Source of the DNA: Batillaria attramentaria
Lineage: Eukaryota; Mollusca; Gastropoda; Batillariidae
Reading direction: 5' to 3'
Assembly (NCBI GenBank): GCA_018292915.2
Contig: JACVVK020000015.1
Span: forward strand, 3,157,001-3,221,000
DNA length: 64,000 nt
Shown here in pieces: positions 24,591 through 38,900 of this stretch; the first letter of the stretch is position 1; each line of letters begins with the position of its first letter. Made by a program: the position numbers and the translations under genes. The notes beneath the pieces were generated by a model. The model saw only the letters and a list, made by a program, of their open reading frames with translations, made no database searches and was not told where the DNA came from.

Positions 24591-27500
24591 TCAGTGTGGG
24601 TCGGTCTGCCGCTGCAGACGCTGCTGCTCCAGAAGACGCTCAAGAGGCGTCATCGACGGCGCATCTGCCCACATCAACTGAAACACAGAAAGAACAAGCA
24701 TTATTTTACAAATGCATCCAACGTAAATAGACAGAGACAGTTACCAAGCCCTCAAAATGCAATCTGTAACTACAAACACAAACACACACCAAAAAAAAAA
24801 AAAAAAAAAGAAGAAGGAAAATGAGAAACAAAAGAAGAGTTTCAGTGGTTTCCCCATCAGAAAACCCAAGTTTGCAGTAGTCTAGGAGGTTATAGTGTCT
24901 ATGGTAATTAAGTCTCCAATGATTTCTGGCCATAACTTTTATGGAGCCGCTTCAAATAACTATCAAAGAGAAATAGTAGATGCTTCACTTGAAAGTGAAA
25001 TAGGCGGCAGACGCATGTTTTGGCTCATATCTTAGCAGCAACAGCCCCAAAATGGCTCCTATTTTGCAGACATCTAAGTGGTATCATGTTCTTGTCACAA
25101 TTACAAGCCAAGGTCAGCCTGTGAACCCCAAAAAACCTGCAGGATGTATCTTTAATAGATAAAGTCACTGATACGTACCTGTGCATTACCAGGATGCTGA
25201 CCCCTGCCCTTGACCTCTTCGTGACCAGCACCTTGACCCATCCAGTTCTCAGCCTGCTGGCCACGGTAGCGCATGGAAGCATCGTACGCGGCATTCGCTG
25301 GCTGGTCAAAGCCGACAATCGGTGAGTTGCGCATACTGCCCTCTTGGGAAGAGAACGGTGATGAGGTGAGACCTGGGATTAAAAGTGGTAATGGTTTTAT
25401 ATGATATATATATATCAAATGATCAGTGCACATTTTTTTTTTTTTTAAAGTGCATATATGCTGTTCATATGCTCATATCCACAGACACACAGACAGGCAC
25501 TCACACAGATACACACAAAAACCCAAAAAAGAAAAAACCAACAACCAGCCTTATAAAGTACAAGTCATGCATGCCAAATACACCTGCAGTTTTCACTGTA
25601 TTTACCCATGAATTTTAAAACTGCTTACTCTCCATTATAAAGTCTTTTTGGTTTTTTTTTAATACATGCATCAGTGAAATTATGGATCACATTTTTTTTA
25701 AAAATGGTCAGTCAGTGGTAAAAGGACTATACAGACTGTGAACAGCCTCTGCTTCATTCAAAATACAGGCAATGAAATGAACTTCGCTAAGCGCTTACTT
25801 TTAGATTCAGACCCAGAATTGAGCGGCATGGACCAAGGGGAAGAACTGGCGAAGAGAGAGTACTCGCCACTTGGCTGTGCCACTGGCATCTCCACACGTC
25901 GTATGACTGGTTCCCCCTCTCTGAAACATAAAGATGACAAACACTTCATTTACCAAGCTTGAATTTAAGGTAGAACAGCACTCAAGTCTAAATTAGCAAA
26001 ATTTAGAAAGTCTAAGCAAGAGCAGATTACGACAACCCAAAACAAGCATTACCGTTTTTCTGGTGCAAATCCCTCTGTCTTGTCTGGTTTGGGAGTACCC
26101 TGAAAAAAGAAAAGAAAAGAAGTACAATGCAGTGATGATAACAATAATTGTTAACTCATTGCTGACCTTGTCCGCGCATAGTGGAATTCCCCTGTGACCC
26201 AGGCACTGTGTGCGAGCACAACCCTTGCCAACCAGGTGATTTTTGCAATTTTCTGATTTTTTTTTTAAAAGACGTCTTTCTCATATGTTTCCTATTCCTG
26301 TTTGGTATGGTTTGAAAGATAATAATAAGCACTTTCGTGGAAAAATATTGTTGATTGGAAAAACTGGGCACACTGGCGACAGTGAGAGCGGAGATAACGT
26401 GGGTTGTGGGTGCTTGGTAACAGCGTCCTCACGCGTCAGCGCCCGGGGTCTAGGTGTGTGGTTGGCAACGGTATGCAAGTGCTCTGTACAAACACTCGGT
26501 GCATGGTCATGAAAAAGTTAAAGCTGGATAATACAAGATAACCAAGACAGTGCATAGTTTCAACTGTATGCAGCTAGATCTGGTTTTAGAATTTGCGCTC
26601 TCTCTCACACACACACATATTTAGCACTTACTTACTTACTTAGGCCCCTGGCTCCACGTGGAGCATAGGCCATCGACAACCCTTCGCCATCGCACTCTGT
26701 TCTGGGCTATTCTTGCCACTATAGTCCAGTTGGTCCCCTGCTTATATAACTCTGCCTCAGTGTCCCGCCTCCAGCTGTTGCGAGGCCGGCCTCTCTTCCT
26801 TTTCCCCTGTGGGTTCCATGTCAGGGCTTGGCGTGTGGTGCTGGATGCTGGCTTCCTGAGGGTGTGTCCAATCCAGCCCCACTTCCTCCGCAGGATCTGC
26901 TTGGTCGCTGGTTCCTGCCCTGCTCGCTCCCACAGCTCTTCGTTCCGGATCTTCTCTGGCCATCGGATGTTGAAGATGCGCCTCAGACAGGTGTTGAGAA
27001 ATGTCTGGATCTTCTGCTGCATCGTCTTCGTTGTCCTCCATGTTTCGCATCCGTAAAGCAGAACTGACTTCACGTTGGAGTTGAAGATGCGAAGTTTGGT
27101 TCTTAACCTGACAACTTTGGATGCCCAGATGTTCTTCAGCATGACCATTGCTGCTCTTGCCTTGCCGATTCTGGCTGTGACGTCTCGGTCTGTGCCTCCC
27201 TGTCCATCAACCACACTCCCCAGGTAGACAAAGGACTCTACCTCCCTGATGGGCTCTCCACCGACTGTGACTGGTGTGTTGGCAGTGGTGTTGATCTTCA
27301 TCAGCTCGGTTTTCCTCCTGTTGATCTTGAGCCCTGTTCCGGCTGATGTGGCTTCCAGGCATGTAGTCTTGTCCTGCATCTGGCTGTGGCTGTGAGACAG
27401 GAGCGCCAGGTCGTCCGCAAAGTCGAGGTCATCCAGCTGCGTCCAGAGTGTCCACTGTATCCCGTTTTTCCTGCCTGTTGTGGTGGTCTTCATGATCCAG

Positions 27501-30500
27501 TCGATGACCAGGAGGAAGAGGAATGGGGACAACAGACATCCCTGGCGGACTCCGGTCTTCACCTCGAAGCTTTCTGACAACTGGCCAGCATGGGCAATCT
27601 TGCAGCTCATGTCTTTGTAGGTGCACTGGATCAGGGAGATGATCTTCCCGGGAACTCCATAGTGCCTTAGCAGCTTCCACAGCGCCTCTCTGTCTACACT
27701 GTCGAAGGCCTTCTCATAGTCTATGAAGTTGATGTAGAGGGGGGAGTTCCACTCCAGTGACTGTTCAACAATGATGCGTAGGCTGGCGATCTGGTCAGCG
27801 CAGGACCTGTTCCTGCGAAAGCCCGCCTGCTGGTCTCGGAGCATAGGGTCGACTGCCTCCCTCATCCTCTCCAGTAGAATTCTGTTGAGAACCTTGCCTG
27901 GCACTGACAGGAGCATGATCCCTCGGTAGTTGCTGCAGTCCCTGAGGTCCCCTTTCTTTGGCAGCTTGATGACGATCCCTTCTTTCCACTGGGCTGGCAC
28001 CTCTTCCTTCTCCCAGATCTTGCTGAATAGGCTGTGCAGCATGTTGACAGCTGTCTCTGTGTCTGCTTTGATGGCTTCTGCTGGTATCTCGTCCGGCCCT
28101 GCAGCTTTCCCATTTCTCAGTGTCATGATGGCTTTCCTGATCTCCGCCTTAGAGGGCTTGTCGCAGTTGATGGGTAGTTCTGTCTCAGCTGGCGGGATGT
28201 CTGGTGGTGTTTCAGGGATGGGGCGATTTAACAGTTCCCTGAAGTGTTCTGCCCATCGCTTCAGCTGTTCCTCAGTTGTTGTCAGTGGGTGCCCGTTCTT
28301 GTCCTTCACTGGTTTGTCTGTCTGCTGAAATTTGCCCGCGAGCTTCTTGGTCACCTGGTACAGGTCTTTTAGGTTCCCTTGTCCGGCTGCTTCCTCTGCT
28401 TGATTGGCCAGGTTGTCGATGTAGTCCCTCTTGTCCTTTCTGGTGCTCTTCTTCACTTCTCTGTCAGCTGCTGTGTATTCTTCCTGTGCCTTTGCCTTAG
28501 CTCTTCTTGTTCGGCTCGTGTTCAGTGCAGTTTTCTTCTTTTTCCTAACTTCCAGCTTCTGGATGGTATCAGCAGAGATCCATTCCTTGTGTTGGGTCTT
28601 TCTCTTGCCAAGGACCTCTTCGCATGTGTCGTGCCAGAGTTTCTTGCTGTGTTCCCACTGTGTCTCGATATCCATTCCACTGTCTTCTATCAGGTCTTGC
28701 AGTGGCTGGAACCTGTTGGAAAGGCTGATCCGGAATGCTGCTTGTGTCTCTGTGTTCCTGAGTAGGCCAACGTTGTAACTGGTCCGTGTGTTGTTGGCGT
28801 TGGTGTGTCTCTTAAGCCGAAGTCTCAATGTTGTTGCAAGAAGGTGGTGGTCTGATGATACATCGGCACCCCTCATCACGCGCACATCTCGCCACGATCT
28901 CCTGAACTTCCTGCTGATGCAGATGTGATCAATCTGGTTCTCCGTGACATGGTCCGGCGATCTCCATGTGGCCTTGTGGATGCGCTTGTGTGGGAAGATG
29001 CTGCCTCCTATCACTAGCTGGTTCAGGGCACAAAAGTCTGCAAAGCGCTCGCCATTTTCGTTCATCTGTCCCAGTCCGTGTGTTCCCATGGTGTTCTCAT
29101 AGCCTGTGTTGTCTGATCCAATCTTGGCGTTGAAGTCTCCCATCAGTATGGTCATGTCCTTGGCTCCTCCTCTATCTATCACTGTCTGCAGTTGTTGGTA
29201 GAAATCATCTTTTTTCTCCTCTTCCGCATCATTGGTGGGAGCGTAGCACTGGATGATGTTTAGCTTGATGTCTTTCTTCTTGGTGATGAATTTGGCTGTG
29301 ATGATGCGGGAGTTGACAGGTTCCCAGCCGATGAGTGCCCGCTGTGCCTCCGGTGCCAGCATCAGGGCCACGCCCTCAGTGTGGGGGGCTCCATCCTCTG
29401 TGTGTCCCGAGTACAGCAATTGCTCTCCCGATGAAAATCTCAGCTGTCCTGTTTGTAGCCACCTTGTCTCACTCAGTCCCAGTACTCCTATCCTGTAGTT
29501 CTTCATCTCTCTCGCTACTTGTATGGTCCTTCCTACTTCATACATTGTCCTGATGTTCCATGTGGCTACTCTCGTCGTTGTCCTGGGTGTTAGAAGGGGG
29601 GTCGGCCTTGCAGCTTCCTTTCAGCTTTCACTGCAATGCGTCATAGGTCTCCGGGATGGAAAACCTTCCTCGCCCAGGTGAATGTTTTGGTTTGTTGCTG
29701 TCGATGCTTCTGTAACTTTTATGTTTTTTACAGGTAGGGCTGTTAACCCATTTAGCCTCTTGGAGAGGTGGTCCACATTCGTCTGACCTCTACCCTTCGA
29801 CCTGTCCAGCTTGGGTGACCCTGCCAGGAGCACGTGCTCCCGCTGGCGAAGCTCTCTGGGTCATTGAGGTACACAAGCCACTACCCCACGACAAGGGTTG
29901 GACCATGTAGGGATATTTAGCACTACACAGACTATATCCACACAGCAGCACACACCCATACACCTTGACCCACTCTGACCCTGAACATGACCAACGTACC
30001 TCCGCATGACCTTGGAAGCTGGTGCTGATCCGTGTGTCAGGAGGTGAGGGCTTGGGCGGCTGTAGGAAAGATCAACAATAAAAACAAAAAATCACGCCAG
30101 AGCCATGATAATGAAGACGTGAGTAATCACAACTCCAAAAGTCCCATGTAAAATTATCTGTGTTGTTCGATACTCCAATCAGAATACAATGTTAGTACAA
30201 AACAAAATCTTGAATACAAAATGTGCTTCGGCTGTTCATCAGCAAGTTCCCTTAACAACTGCGGTTGAAGAAAGAGTGTGAATGCAAAACTAAACATCAA
30301 ATCTCTGTGCAAGTTTGACAAACAGATAAAGTTTCCAATTCACATACCTGTATGGTAAGAGGAGATAGAGCCTGGTAACCCCTCCCTGACTCCGCCCCCT
30401 GACCTTTCACCTCCTCCTTGAACAGCTGATGGGCCAGGCCTGGAAACCCCGCCCCCGACGTCAGCGACTGGTGGCCTGGCATGGGGATGGGAGGTGGGGG

Positions 30501-32657
30501 ATGGTGAGGGGCAGCTGGGCCCTGACCGCTCCCCATCTCATGTGCTCGCTGACCCCCCATGGCCATCGGGCCCTGCATGTGGGGGTGGGGGTGGGGCTGG
30601 GGGTGAGAGGTGGGTCCCATGTTCTGCATCATGTCCCCGGGACCCTGTGGGAAGGCCATGCCGGCTGCGGGGTGGTACGGGTGTGGCATGCCGGAGGGGA
30701 ACTGTCCCATATTGGGCCCACTGACTGGGTTGTGGCCCACGCTGGGCCCATGTCCCATCATCGGAGCTCTCTGCAGGGGGCCACGAGGCATCCCATGCTG
30801 CTGCTGCAGCTGCTGCTCCTGCAGATGAAGTTGTTGCTGCTGTCGCTGATGTGGTTGGGGTTGCTGCTGCTGCTGGAGCTGATGTGGTGGTTGCTGTTGT
30901 GGTTGTGGAGGGGAGAGATGAGCGCCACCCATACCAAGCTGCTGCTGCTGCTGCTGTTGATGCTGTGAAATCTGACTAGCCAGCCGCAGTGCAGACAGCA
31001 TCTCCTGGTTCAAAGCATGGCTAGCACCGGCAGGGGGGCGCACACCTTGAGGGCTGACGGGACTTTGGGTAACACTGGCTGCTGCTGACCCAGACTGAGG
31101 CTGCTGGAAATGAGGCAACCTGGGAACGTCGGCAGGACCTCGAGGACCCATTCCCGGGACGGGCATTCTGTACCTGTCATTCCCGACTCCCTGAAACGGC
31201 ATCTGGAAGGGCGGCAAAGGTCCGGTGTTCTCTTGAGCCTGACCAGCTTGAGATGGTGGAGGTGCCTCACTTCTGAGACCTTGACCTGGCATCCCAGGCA
31301 TTCCTTGACCCTGACCTTGGTAGGAGTGAATCTGTGGATGCAGCTGGCTCTGGCCTTGAGGGATGTGACTCTGACCTGGAGGCAAGTGGCTCTGGCTGGG
31401 CACTGTGTGACCCTGACCTGATCCAACTTGACCTTGGCCTGCATGACCTTGACCTTGAAAGGCAAGGCCACCCTGAAAGACGTGCTGAGGGCCGGGACCT
31501 CTCTCTGCAGTGGGAGCTGGAGCAGGGGAGGCTGAAATGGGGAAACGCGCTCCCAATGGGTGGGGACCACGCAAGTGAGCTTGGGTGCCAACGCCAAAGT
31601 GTGGTTGCTGTTGCTGCTGTTGTTGCTGAAGCTGCTGGTGCTGGGCGGGGAATGGTTGCTGTTTCTGTGGAAGGGTTTGCTTCATCAACTGCGGCTGCTG
31701 CATCTGCTGGGCCAACGGCGGTGACAACTGTTGCGGCTGTTGTTGCTGTACATGGACCACCTGCTGCTGCGCTTGTGCCTGGGTAGGGGGTAGAGGAGAA
31801 GCACCCCTGGCCTGGACCGGCATGGGGGACGCTCCACATGGAGACGGTGCGAACCCGGGCAGAGGTGACGAGCCCCCACGTTGTGGGGACTGACCACGGC
31901 GCGCGAGGGAAGATGGGGAGGGCTGTGGGGAAGGCTGCAGGCGGGAGGAACTGCCTGTACCCCCGCCACTGTATGCAGTGACTCCTCCATGTTTCATGAA
32001 CTGCGGCTCGCTGGTGACGGTTCCCAGCAGGTACTTCGGGGACGACTGGCCGGACAGTGTACCCGATTCCTTGTCACTCCCTTTCCCCTGCACACACAGG
32101 CAGATGAGAAAATGCAAACAACATGACAACACCCAATGGTACCTAGACTTTCTAGATTACTCACTTCCGTGATTCCACAACCACGGGAAGTGAATAAATA
32201 AATGCTAAGTGTAAATAAATGTAAATGATCTTTTTTGGGGGACAAATTTCAGAAGAGAGCTTAAGAAAGGGCAAAAATCAAACTTAGCTTAAGAAAGGGC
32301 AAAAATCAAACTTAACTTAAATACAAATGACTAATGTACAAACCAACCACAACAAAAAATAAATAAATAAAACATAATACACTGAGAGAAAGAAAAATAT
32401 AGTCACTCTCACCAGTTCTGTGTGATCATTCTGTCCATGTTTCATGATAGCCTGAAATGTAAAAAAAAGTTGACAGAGGCTTGAAATTAAATGTTGAAAC
32501 AAAATGAGAAAACAGAACACCACACAGCAGAGAGTGTAGAATGTTTGATCATTTACACAAACAATTGTTATTCAACATGCAACAAGTCTGAAAACCCCTC
32601 AGAAGATTTAGGTTTCAGTCCAAACCATTAGGGTCAGTGTGTAAAGGTTTGTGTATG

Positions 32658-32731
<74 letters not shown>

Positions 32732-32928
32732 CGCGCTTTGGGGTCGGAGAGAGGCAAGTGGCCTCACACAAAATACTGAGCAGACTTACCTGCATTGCAA
32801 CATTCTGCTTGGAGCGACGTTCCTGAGGGGAAGGTATCAATGTTTCACCACCTGTTGATAGAATAAAAAGTTTACAACTGTTGACCACAAAAAGACAATA
32901 AACCCTGTAAACAAACCCTCACCCCCCA

Positions 32929-32964
<36 letters not shown>

Positions 32965-35869
32965 ACCAGTAACCAAATTATTACCTTTTCGATTTTCCGG
33001 AGCAGAGAAGTTGACATAATCAATCTCCTGGATGGCTGACAGCTTCAGTCTGAACACAGAAAAATATTATGAGAAAAAAAATTGCATGTCATCAAAATGT
33101 AAGCTTGGTATAGAGTAAGAGAAATAGAAAGAGAGGGAAACAGAGAGAGAGAGAGAGAGAATTACTTACTCAGGAAACTCCTCAGCGATACTTTTGCCCT
33201 GGTTGACAAGTCTCACGCTGCGCACAAGCTCCTCCACACCACGAGGAAAACCATCCAATGGGATTCTGCTGAAGCTGTATTTGCTGTAGCAAACAGAATA
33301 CACATATACATGTAACTGCCAACAACTGCTCTGCTAAAAAAAAAAAAAAAAGCACCAATTGGAAACACCAATAAAACTGCCAACCCCCCCCCCCCCCCCA
33401 ACACACACACACTTCCCCGACTCACAAATTGAGTATTTGCATATGATAAGAAAAACAAACTTTTACAGTAAAATTAAATATTCCTGCAAAATATTTAGCC
33501 AATGGTGTTACATTGTATTACTGAAGTAACACCATCAGAGAATGTATTTTTAAGGAAAAAACGTATTTTTACAGTAAAATTAATTTTCCCTTAAAAAAAA
33601 ACACCTGATGGTGTTACTCTAGTAGTAACACCATCGGGGAATGTATTTTTAAAGAAGAAACATTTTACTGTTTTTGAATTTGGCGTAACTGCACTCAGAC
33701 ATGCACTGTACACTTCTCTTTGTTATTCTCAACATGAAGTTACACACTATTTCCATGATGTGTGCAGAAATGCACAATGCACGTGCATGTTCAGTACAAA
33801 TCCAGTCACTAGGAAAGCAAACTCTGAGAGGAAGCACTGTCTTAGGATGACAAGGCTAAAAGAAGTCAAGAGTACCTGTGTGCCTTCTCAATGGGCTGGA
33901 AACATCGCAGTTCTGTATCCTCAGGGAGAGGTACCTCCTCATCTGCAAAGAAACAGAAGAAAGTTCGGCAAGTGCAATTAAGTCACGCGGTTGGGAGGTG
34001 TGCAGTTAGGGGCAGCAGGTAGGGAGGGGGAAGTGCACGACACCTTATTATGGAGGAGGAACAACAGTGATTACTTACATTTGTTTAGGTCTGGCTTGGG
34101 TTTGTCCCCAGCAAACTGCTGTATGACATTCAGGATCTTTGCAAGATGTCCCCAAATGCTGAAAACAAACCAACCAATTAAAAAAACACACACGTTTACA
34201 AGTTAACCACTTTGTGGGCGTGGTACTGTGGTAGACAGCCTTCAGCTGAATCCAGTTAGTGTTCCAAACTCATTGATACACAATACAGAATTTACAACTG
34301 TGTTTTACCTGTATATACTTTGTTGTTATTGTTTTCTGTGCTGAATACATCCCTCGTGAAGGGAGAGGAAGCTAATATTTAGAATAATAATTGAATTAAT
34401 ATAAGCACTTTATGATTTATCCCAAATATTTGGTACAAAGTGCCATGAGATTAACCTAACACGCATGCTCACATGCATTCTCTCAGACAATGGACATAAA
34501 CACACAGCAATCACATGCTGACTTTCGTGGCCCGAACATTTCCAAAGTAGAGGGAGCTGGAGTACCCAGAGAGAACACCCGATGGTTGGCCCGAAGGAGC
34601 GGTGCCACATACGCGAAAGAAAAATTCTTCGCCCTAGTGGGACTCGAACCTGACCTCTGGCATTGGTGACAAAGTACCATTAGATCACCGACCGCCCCAC
34701 GCTGGAATGTAAGTAAAAAAAATCCAGTCCCCAAAAAGGTGGGCTCAATCCCACAAGCCCCCCCCACTGGTGAAAGGAGTATTACTATTACAACTCCTCC
34801 TACTTACTTGGAGGTGCTGAAGGGCGGGTTGGCGATGATGTCTGGGGAGTGTCTCAACCAGTCTAGCAGCACCTGAATGGCAGGTAACGTTGGACTTTCT
34901 CGCGCCTTCACTGGCAGACGTGGTGTGTGCTGCACCAGCAACTCCAACACAGATGCTGCAATAAATAAATAGGTATAGAAAAACAAAACAAAAACACATG
35001 AGAAGTAGCATTCAGTGATGTCATCCAGCATAAGAGGATGCTAAATAGTACTTGGGGTATAAATTTGGAAACTTGAATAGCTGAGCTGACCCTTAACCCC
35101 TTGTTGCTATCATCGTTATTAAACAGACTGGTGAGTGATGGCACAGCTTGAAGCAATCTGACCATGACACCATTGTCCTGAGAGTGGTGCCTACCGGCCT
35201 CCAGTTACACAAAGTCTTCTTATTTAATGAAGTGAGATAAGGTGACTTGGAACGTCACTTGTTTAATAACCGATCATATAGAACATGAACAGTATTCACC
35301 CACCAGTGAAACCAAGAATGATATCCACACTCTTCTGCTCATCATCGCTCAGCAGCACCTCAGCCTTCGGCCTGGATGACGATTCATCAGTGTTTTTCTT
35401 CCCTTCGCCGTCGCCGCCCCCGCCACTTTCGTCCATCTTGTTGCTGACAGTCGTACCGCTCTCACCGCCAGACGGGACGTGGCGCACGTGGTTCAGTGTG
35501 AAAATGGTGATGGCGATGCACTGCACGAGAACGCTTGCACTGAAAGTTTGAGACATGAGGTGGGCCGGAAGGCAGGCAAGGATCCGGCTACACAGGTAGG
35601 AAGCTCGGTTGAAATCTGCATTAAAAAAAGGAAAAAAAAAGAAAGAAAAAAAAAAGAAGGAAAATTAGACATCTTGAATATATACAGGCACATCAAAATA
35701 AAACTTTCAAGATTGGCTAGGTATGATGAAACTATTTGTACATGTATGTATCCTTAAAAATAAAATGGTTTATGGTTTGAAGCACTGATTTCTCACATCC
35801 ACTCTTTTCTTCTCATAGTTCCAGTCCTACCGCAATCCAAAATCAGAGAGAGAGAGAGATACACAGAGA

Positions 35870-35924
<55 letters not shown>

Positions 35925-38900
35925 GTCAGTAATAGCAGGCTGGGGAATTGCTGAGCAAAAAAAAAAAGACTGAAGCCTAGGCTGGGATGCAGAGGAAGTG
36001 TCCTGCTGTGGGAACACAGGGGCAATGCCCCACTTAAGAAAACAAAGGCACACCATAGCCTCTCCTGGCACCCAAAAGTAAAATACTGCCTTGATACTGA
36101 CATACAAGTCTTCAAAAATGAAGTTAGACTGTCCCATATGGCACTACATGTAACATGACAGTGTGTGCAACCTTTTCCCTCCTACCTTTTCTTTGGCTGA
36201 AACTGACATATTTTGGCTGAAAATAGGAAATTTGGCTGAAAATTGCCACATGACTGAAAATTCCCCAGCCTGTCACAGATCCTAGAAAGAAATGTGCTCT
36301 ATACCTGCCGCTAAGTGTAGCAAAGCCTGGAACTGAAGAAACGCATTGACAAACTCGTTCTGGGCCATCTTCCCTTTGAACTCTGACCTGAAAACAGAAG
36401 AAAAAAAAATTACAGTTTTGTTTATTACTATTAGACACTGGTTGACAGAATGTACATTTCAATCTTTGAGTCTGATCTCTTACAACAGCACCCATAGCTT
36501 TTTTTTAAAGTATGGGCAATACAGGCTCCATGGTAAAACATGACAATTCACGAAACAGAAAGTGTTCAATAACAAAAGGCAGACGTGTGATACAGACACA
36601 CATGAAATAAGTGAGTTGCTATGAAAACACTTTCACAACATCTCTGAGGGATAATGCTACATACGTGTCCTTGATCAGTTTGCTGTAGAATTTCTCAAGA
36701 TTGGTTGCTGCCACAGGGAAGGGGTGTCGCACAGCCAGGCTCCTCACGTAGTAAAACACTGATGACAGTTTGTTGTTGCGGTTCACCTCCAGAATGGCCA
36801 GCTGGTTGTATGGCTGGCCTAAAACGTGTAAATACAAAACACTGTAAGTCGCAGAGAACTGCAGCCTTTGCAACTGACTGTCAAAACCCACTGTAAAGAC
36901 TAGCACTTTATAGATTTTTTAAACTGCAGTAAAAAAAATATTGTTGAGGATATTAAAATAGGATTTGTCCTCAGACAGACAGACACACACATGCACAAAC
37001 ATACACACACCTTCACTAAACAAATGTTGCACGGTTTGTATCAATTGAACCCTGGTCTTGCTGAATTGATTTGTCGTGTGCTGAAAAAGCCATAGAGGTA
37101 GTCCGGAATATTCCCTTCTCAGCACCAACAGTGTCAAGTTGTAAAGATGAATAATTTGAATTCAGAAGCTGAAACAGCTTTTTGACTGAACAAATACACA
37201 CCATTTTGGGGTGAGAGGTTGACTGCATGCCTGTAGTACGTCTGGGCTTGCTCCACTTGCTGCCTGTATCGGGCTGAAAATGAGATATCGATAAAAAACT
37301 AGTACATGCTGGATGTCTAATGGTGTGTATAACTAGGATTACATAGCCCAAGACGACTTTAAAATGCAGTATACCAACAAGTTTCTGGCAAGTTTTTTTT
37401 TATTTTTTATTTTGTGTCTTTTCTTTTCATAAATGGTGCTAGGTTTTTTCTTATTTTCTTCATTCTCAAGGTTTAGATATGAGCCTGCAATACCTACAAC
37501 TTACATTGAGATCTTTACAGTACACAGGATGAGACACTGTTTTGCATATATATATATACATGTATACTGAAAACTGAAGTTCACAGGCCTAATGGTGCTG
37601 TAATTGACCTCTTGTACACATGGAAACAATAAAGGGCTTAAAATTGCCCAAAAGGAGGAAAAGTTTATAGCATTCAGTGGCGAAGTGGCAAAGCCATGGG
37701 TGCGCATCTGCTAAGCAGAAGGAGGAATTTTTTTTTTTTTAAGCCAACAGAGGAAATCCTCCGAATGGAGCAAGATTTTAAGCCCTGTTAATACCAAAGA
37801 CGACTTGTATGAGGAATAGAGAATGAGGTAGCCTATGACTGAGTTAGTCTGACCATGAGAAACTCACCAATGTCACCAAGATGTACCAGACAGTACTGGC
37901 AGATGTACAGGCAGGAGCTTTTCTTGGGCGGTGTGATCTTTGAGCGCAGCTGGCATTTCTCTGTACACAAATAATAACAGTGAGTCAACCCAGCAACATC
38001 AATGTATATATATATTGCCTTTACCACTTGGTGGCCATTAACACAAACAGTTCACTAACAAATGAATTAAGTGCCATCAGACAAATGCAAAACAAGTTAC
38101 AAGTGATAACACAAGAGTAAAGATAGGAAATAACAGCTTAGTGTTTTGGTATGAACACACACACACACACACACCAACAGACAGTAACCACTTCCATGAT
38201 AAACCACTAAAACCAGCGTACCTTTCATCACACCAAAGGCAGCTGACTTGCGCCTGAACGGCAGATCTAACCTGAATGTTGAACATATTAACTGCAGGAA
38301 CTGAAACAGATGAGAGGAGAAAACATTCTTGATGCTGACAGAGAATACCAATGTATATATATCCATAATTTATCACTACAGTAGTGGGTATTCACAATGA
38401 CACATATAATATCTAGCATTGAATGGAAAAAAAAAATTTATTACAAAGATCCATTAAAAAAAAAAAGGGGTGGGGGTGGGGGTAAATAATTACCTGAAGA
38501 TAGAATCCACTTGCAGTTTCAAGAAACAGGTTCAGGTTTGCCTGTACCTCTGTCTTCTTAGGATTCTGTTGACAGAGACAACACCATGGATGTTACAGCG
38601 CTTGTTAACTTAGCAAATTTTACCATTCTCTTTACTCATACTGCAGTTTCTGTATGACCATGCCTGGAGGGTACGAAATACCCAGGAGCCCTGCATAAAA
38701 GCTTGCGTATCTTAGTCCAGACACTCTACTGTATCCACTGTGACCTGAGTGAACCCATTATATTGTCTGCTTTCCCCCCTGACAAGGCAGCCAGTGAACA
38801 AGATACATGTAGGTACAATTCTACCTGGCTACGCTAAATTCTGTTACATCTTGAAAATGTGACACTGTTACATGTGTATAGATCTGACCAGGGAGAACTT

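Larger units (their letters stand above)
26629..29912 (-). mobile_element. RTE-clade non-LTR retrotransposon, near full length
   Basis: The element lies in an SMG7 intron in the same orientation as the host gene. It is bounded by a perfect 12-bp direct repeat, atatttagcact, at 26617-26628 and 29913-29924. Its 3' end is a short (TAAG)n tail rather than poly(A), common in RTE elements, and immediately follows the ORF stop. Length, about 3.3 kb, fits RTE. It carries one long endonuclease-reverse transcriptase ORF and a short upstream ORF. The intact ORF and unmutated target-site duplication suggest a recent insertion. Confidence 0.9.

Noticed and set aside
28379..28778. Plus-strand ORFs opposite the RTE reverse transcriptase
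   Set aside because: Antisense shadows of the conserved 969-codon ORF.
30429..31786. Plus-strand ORFs opposite the large SMG7 exon
   Set aside because: Antisense shadows of a Gln/Pro-rich coding exon; no start context, splice sites or domains of their own.
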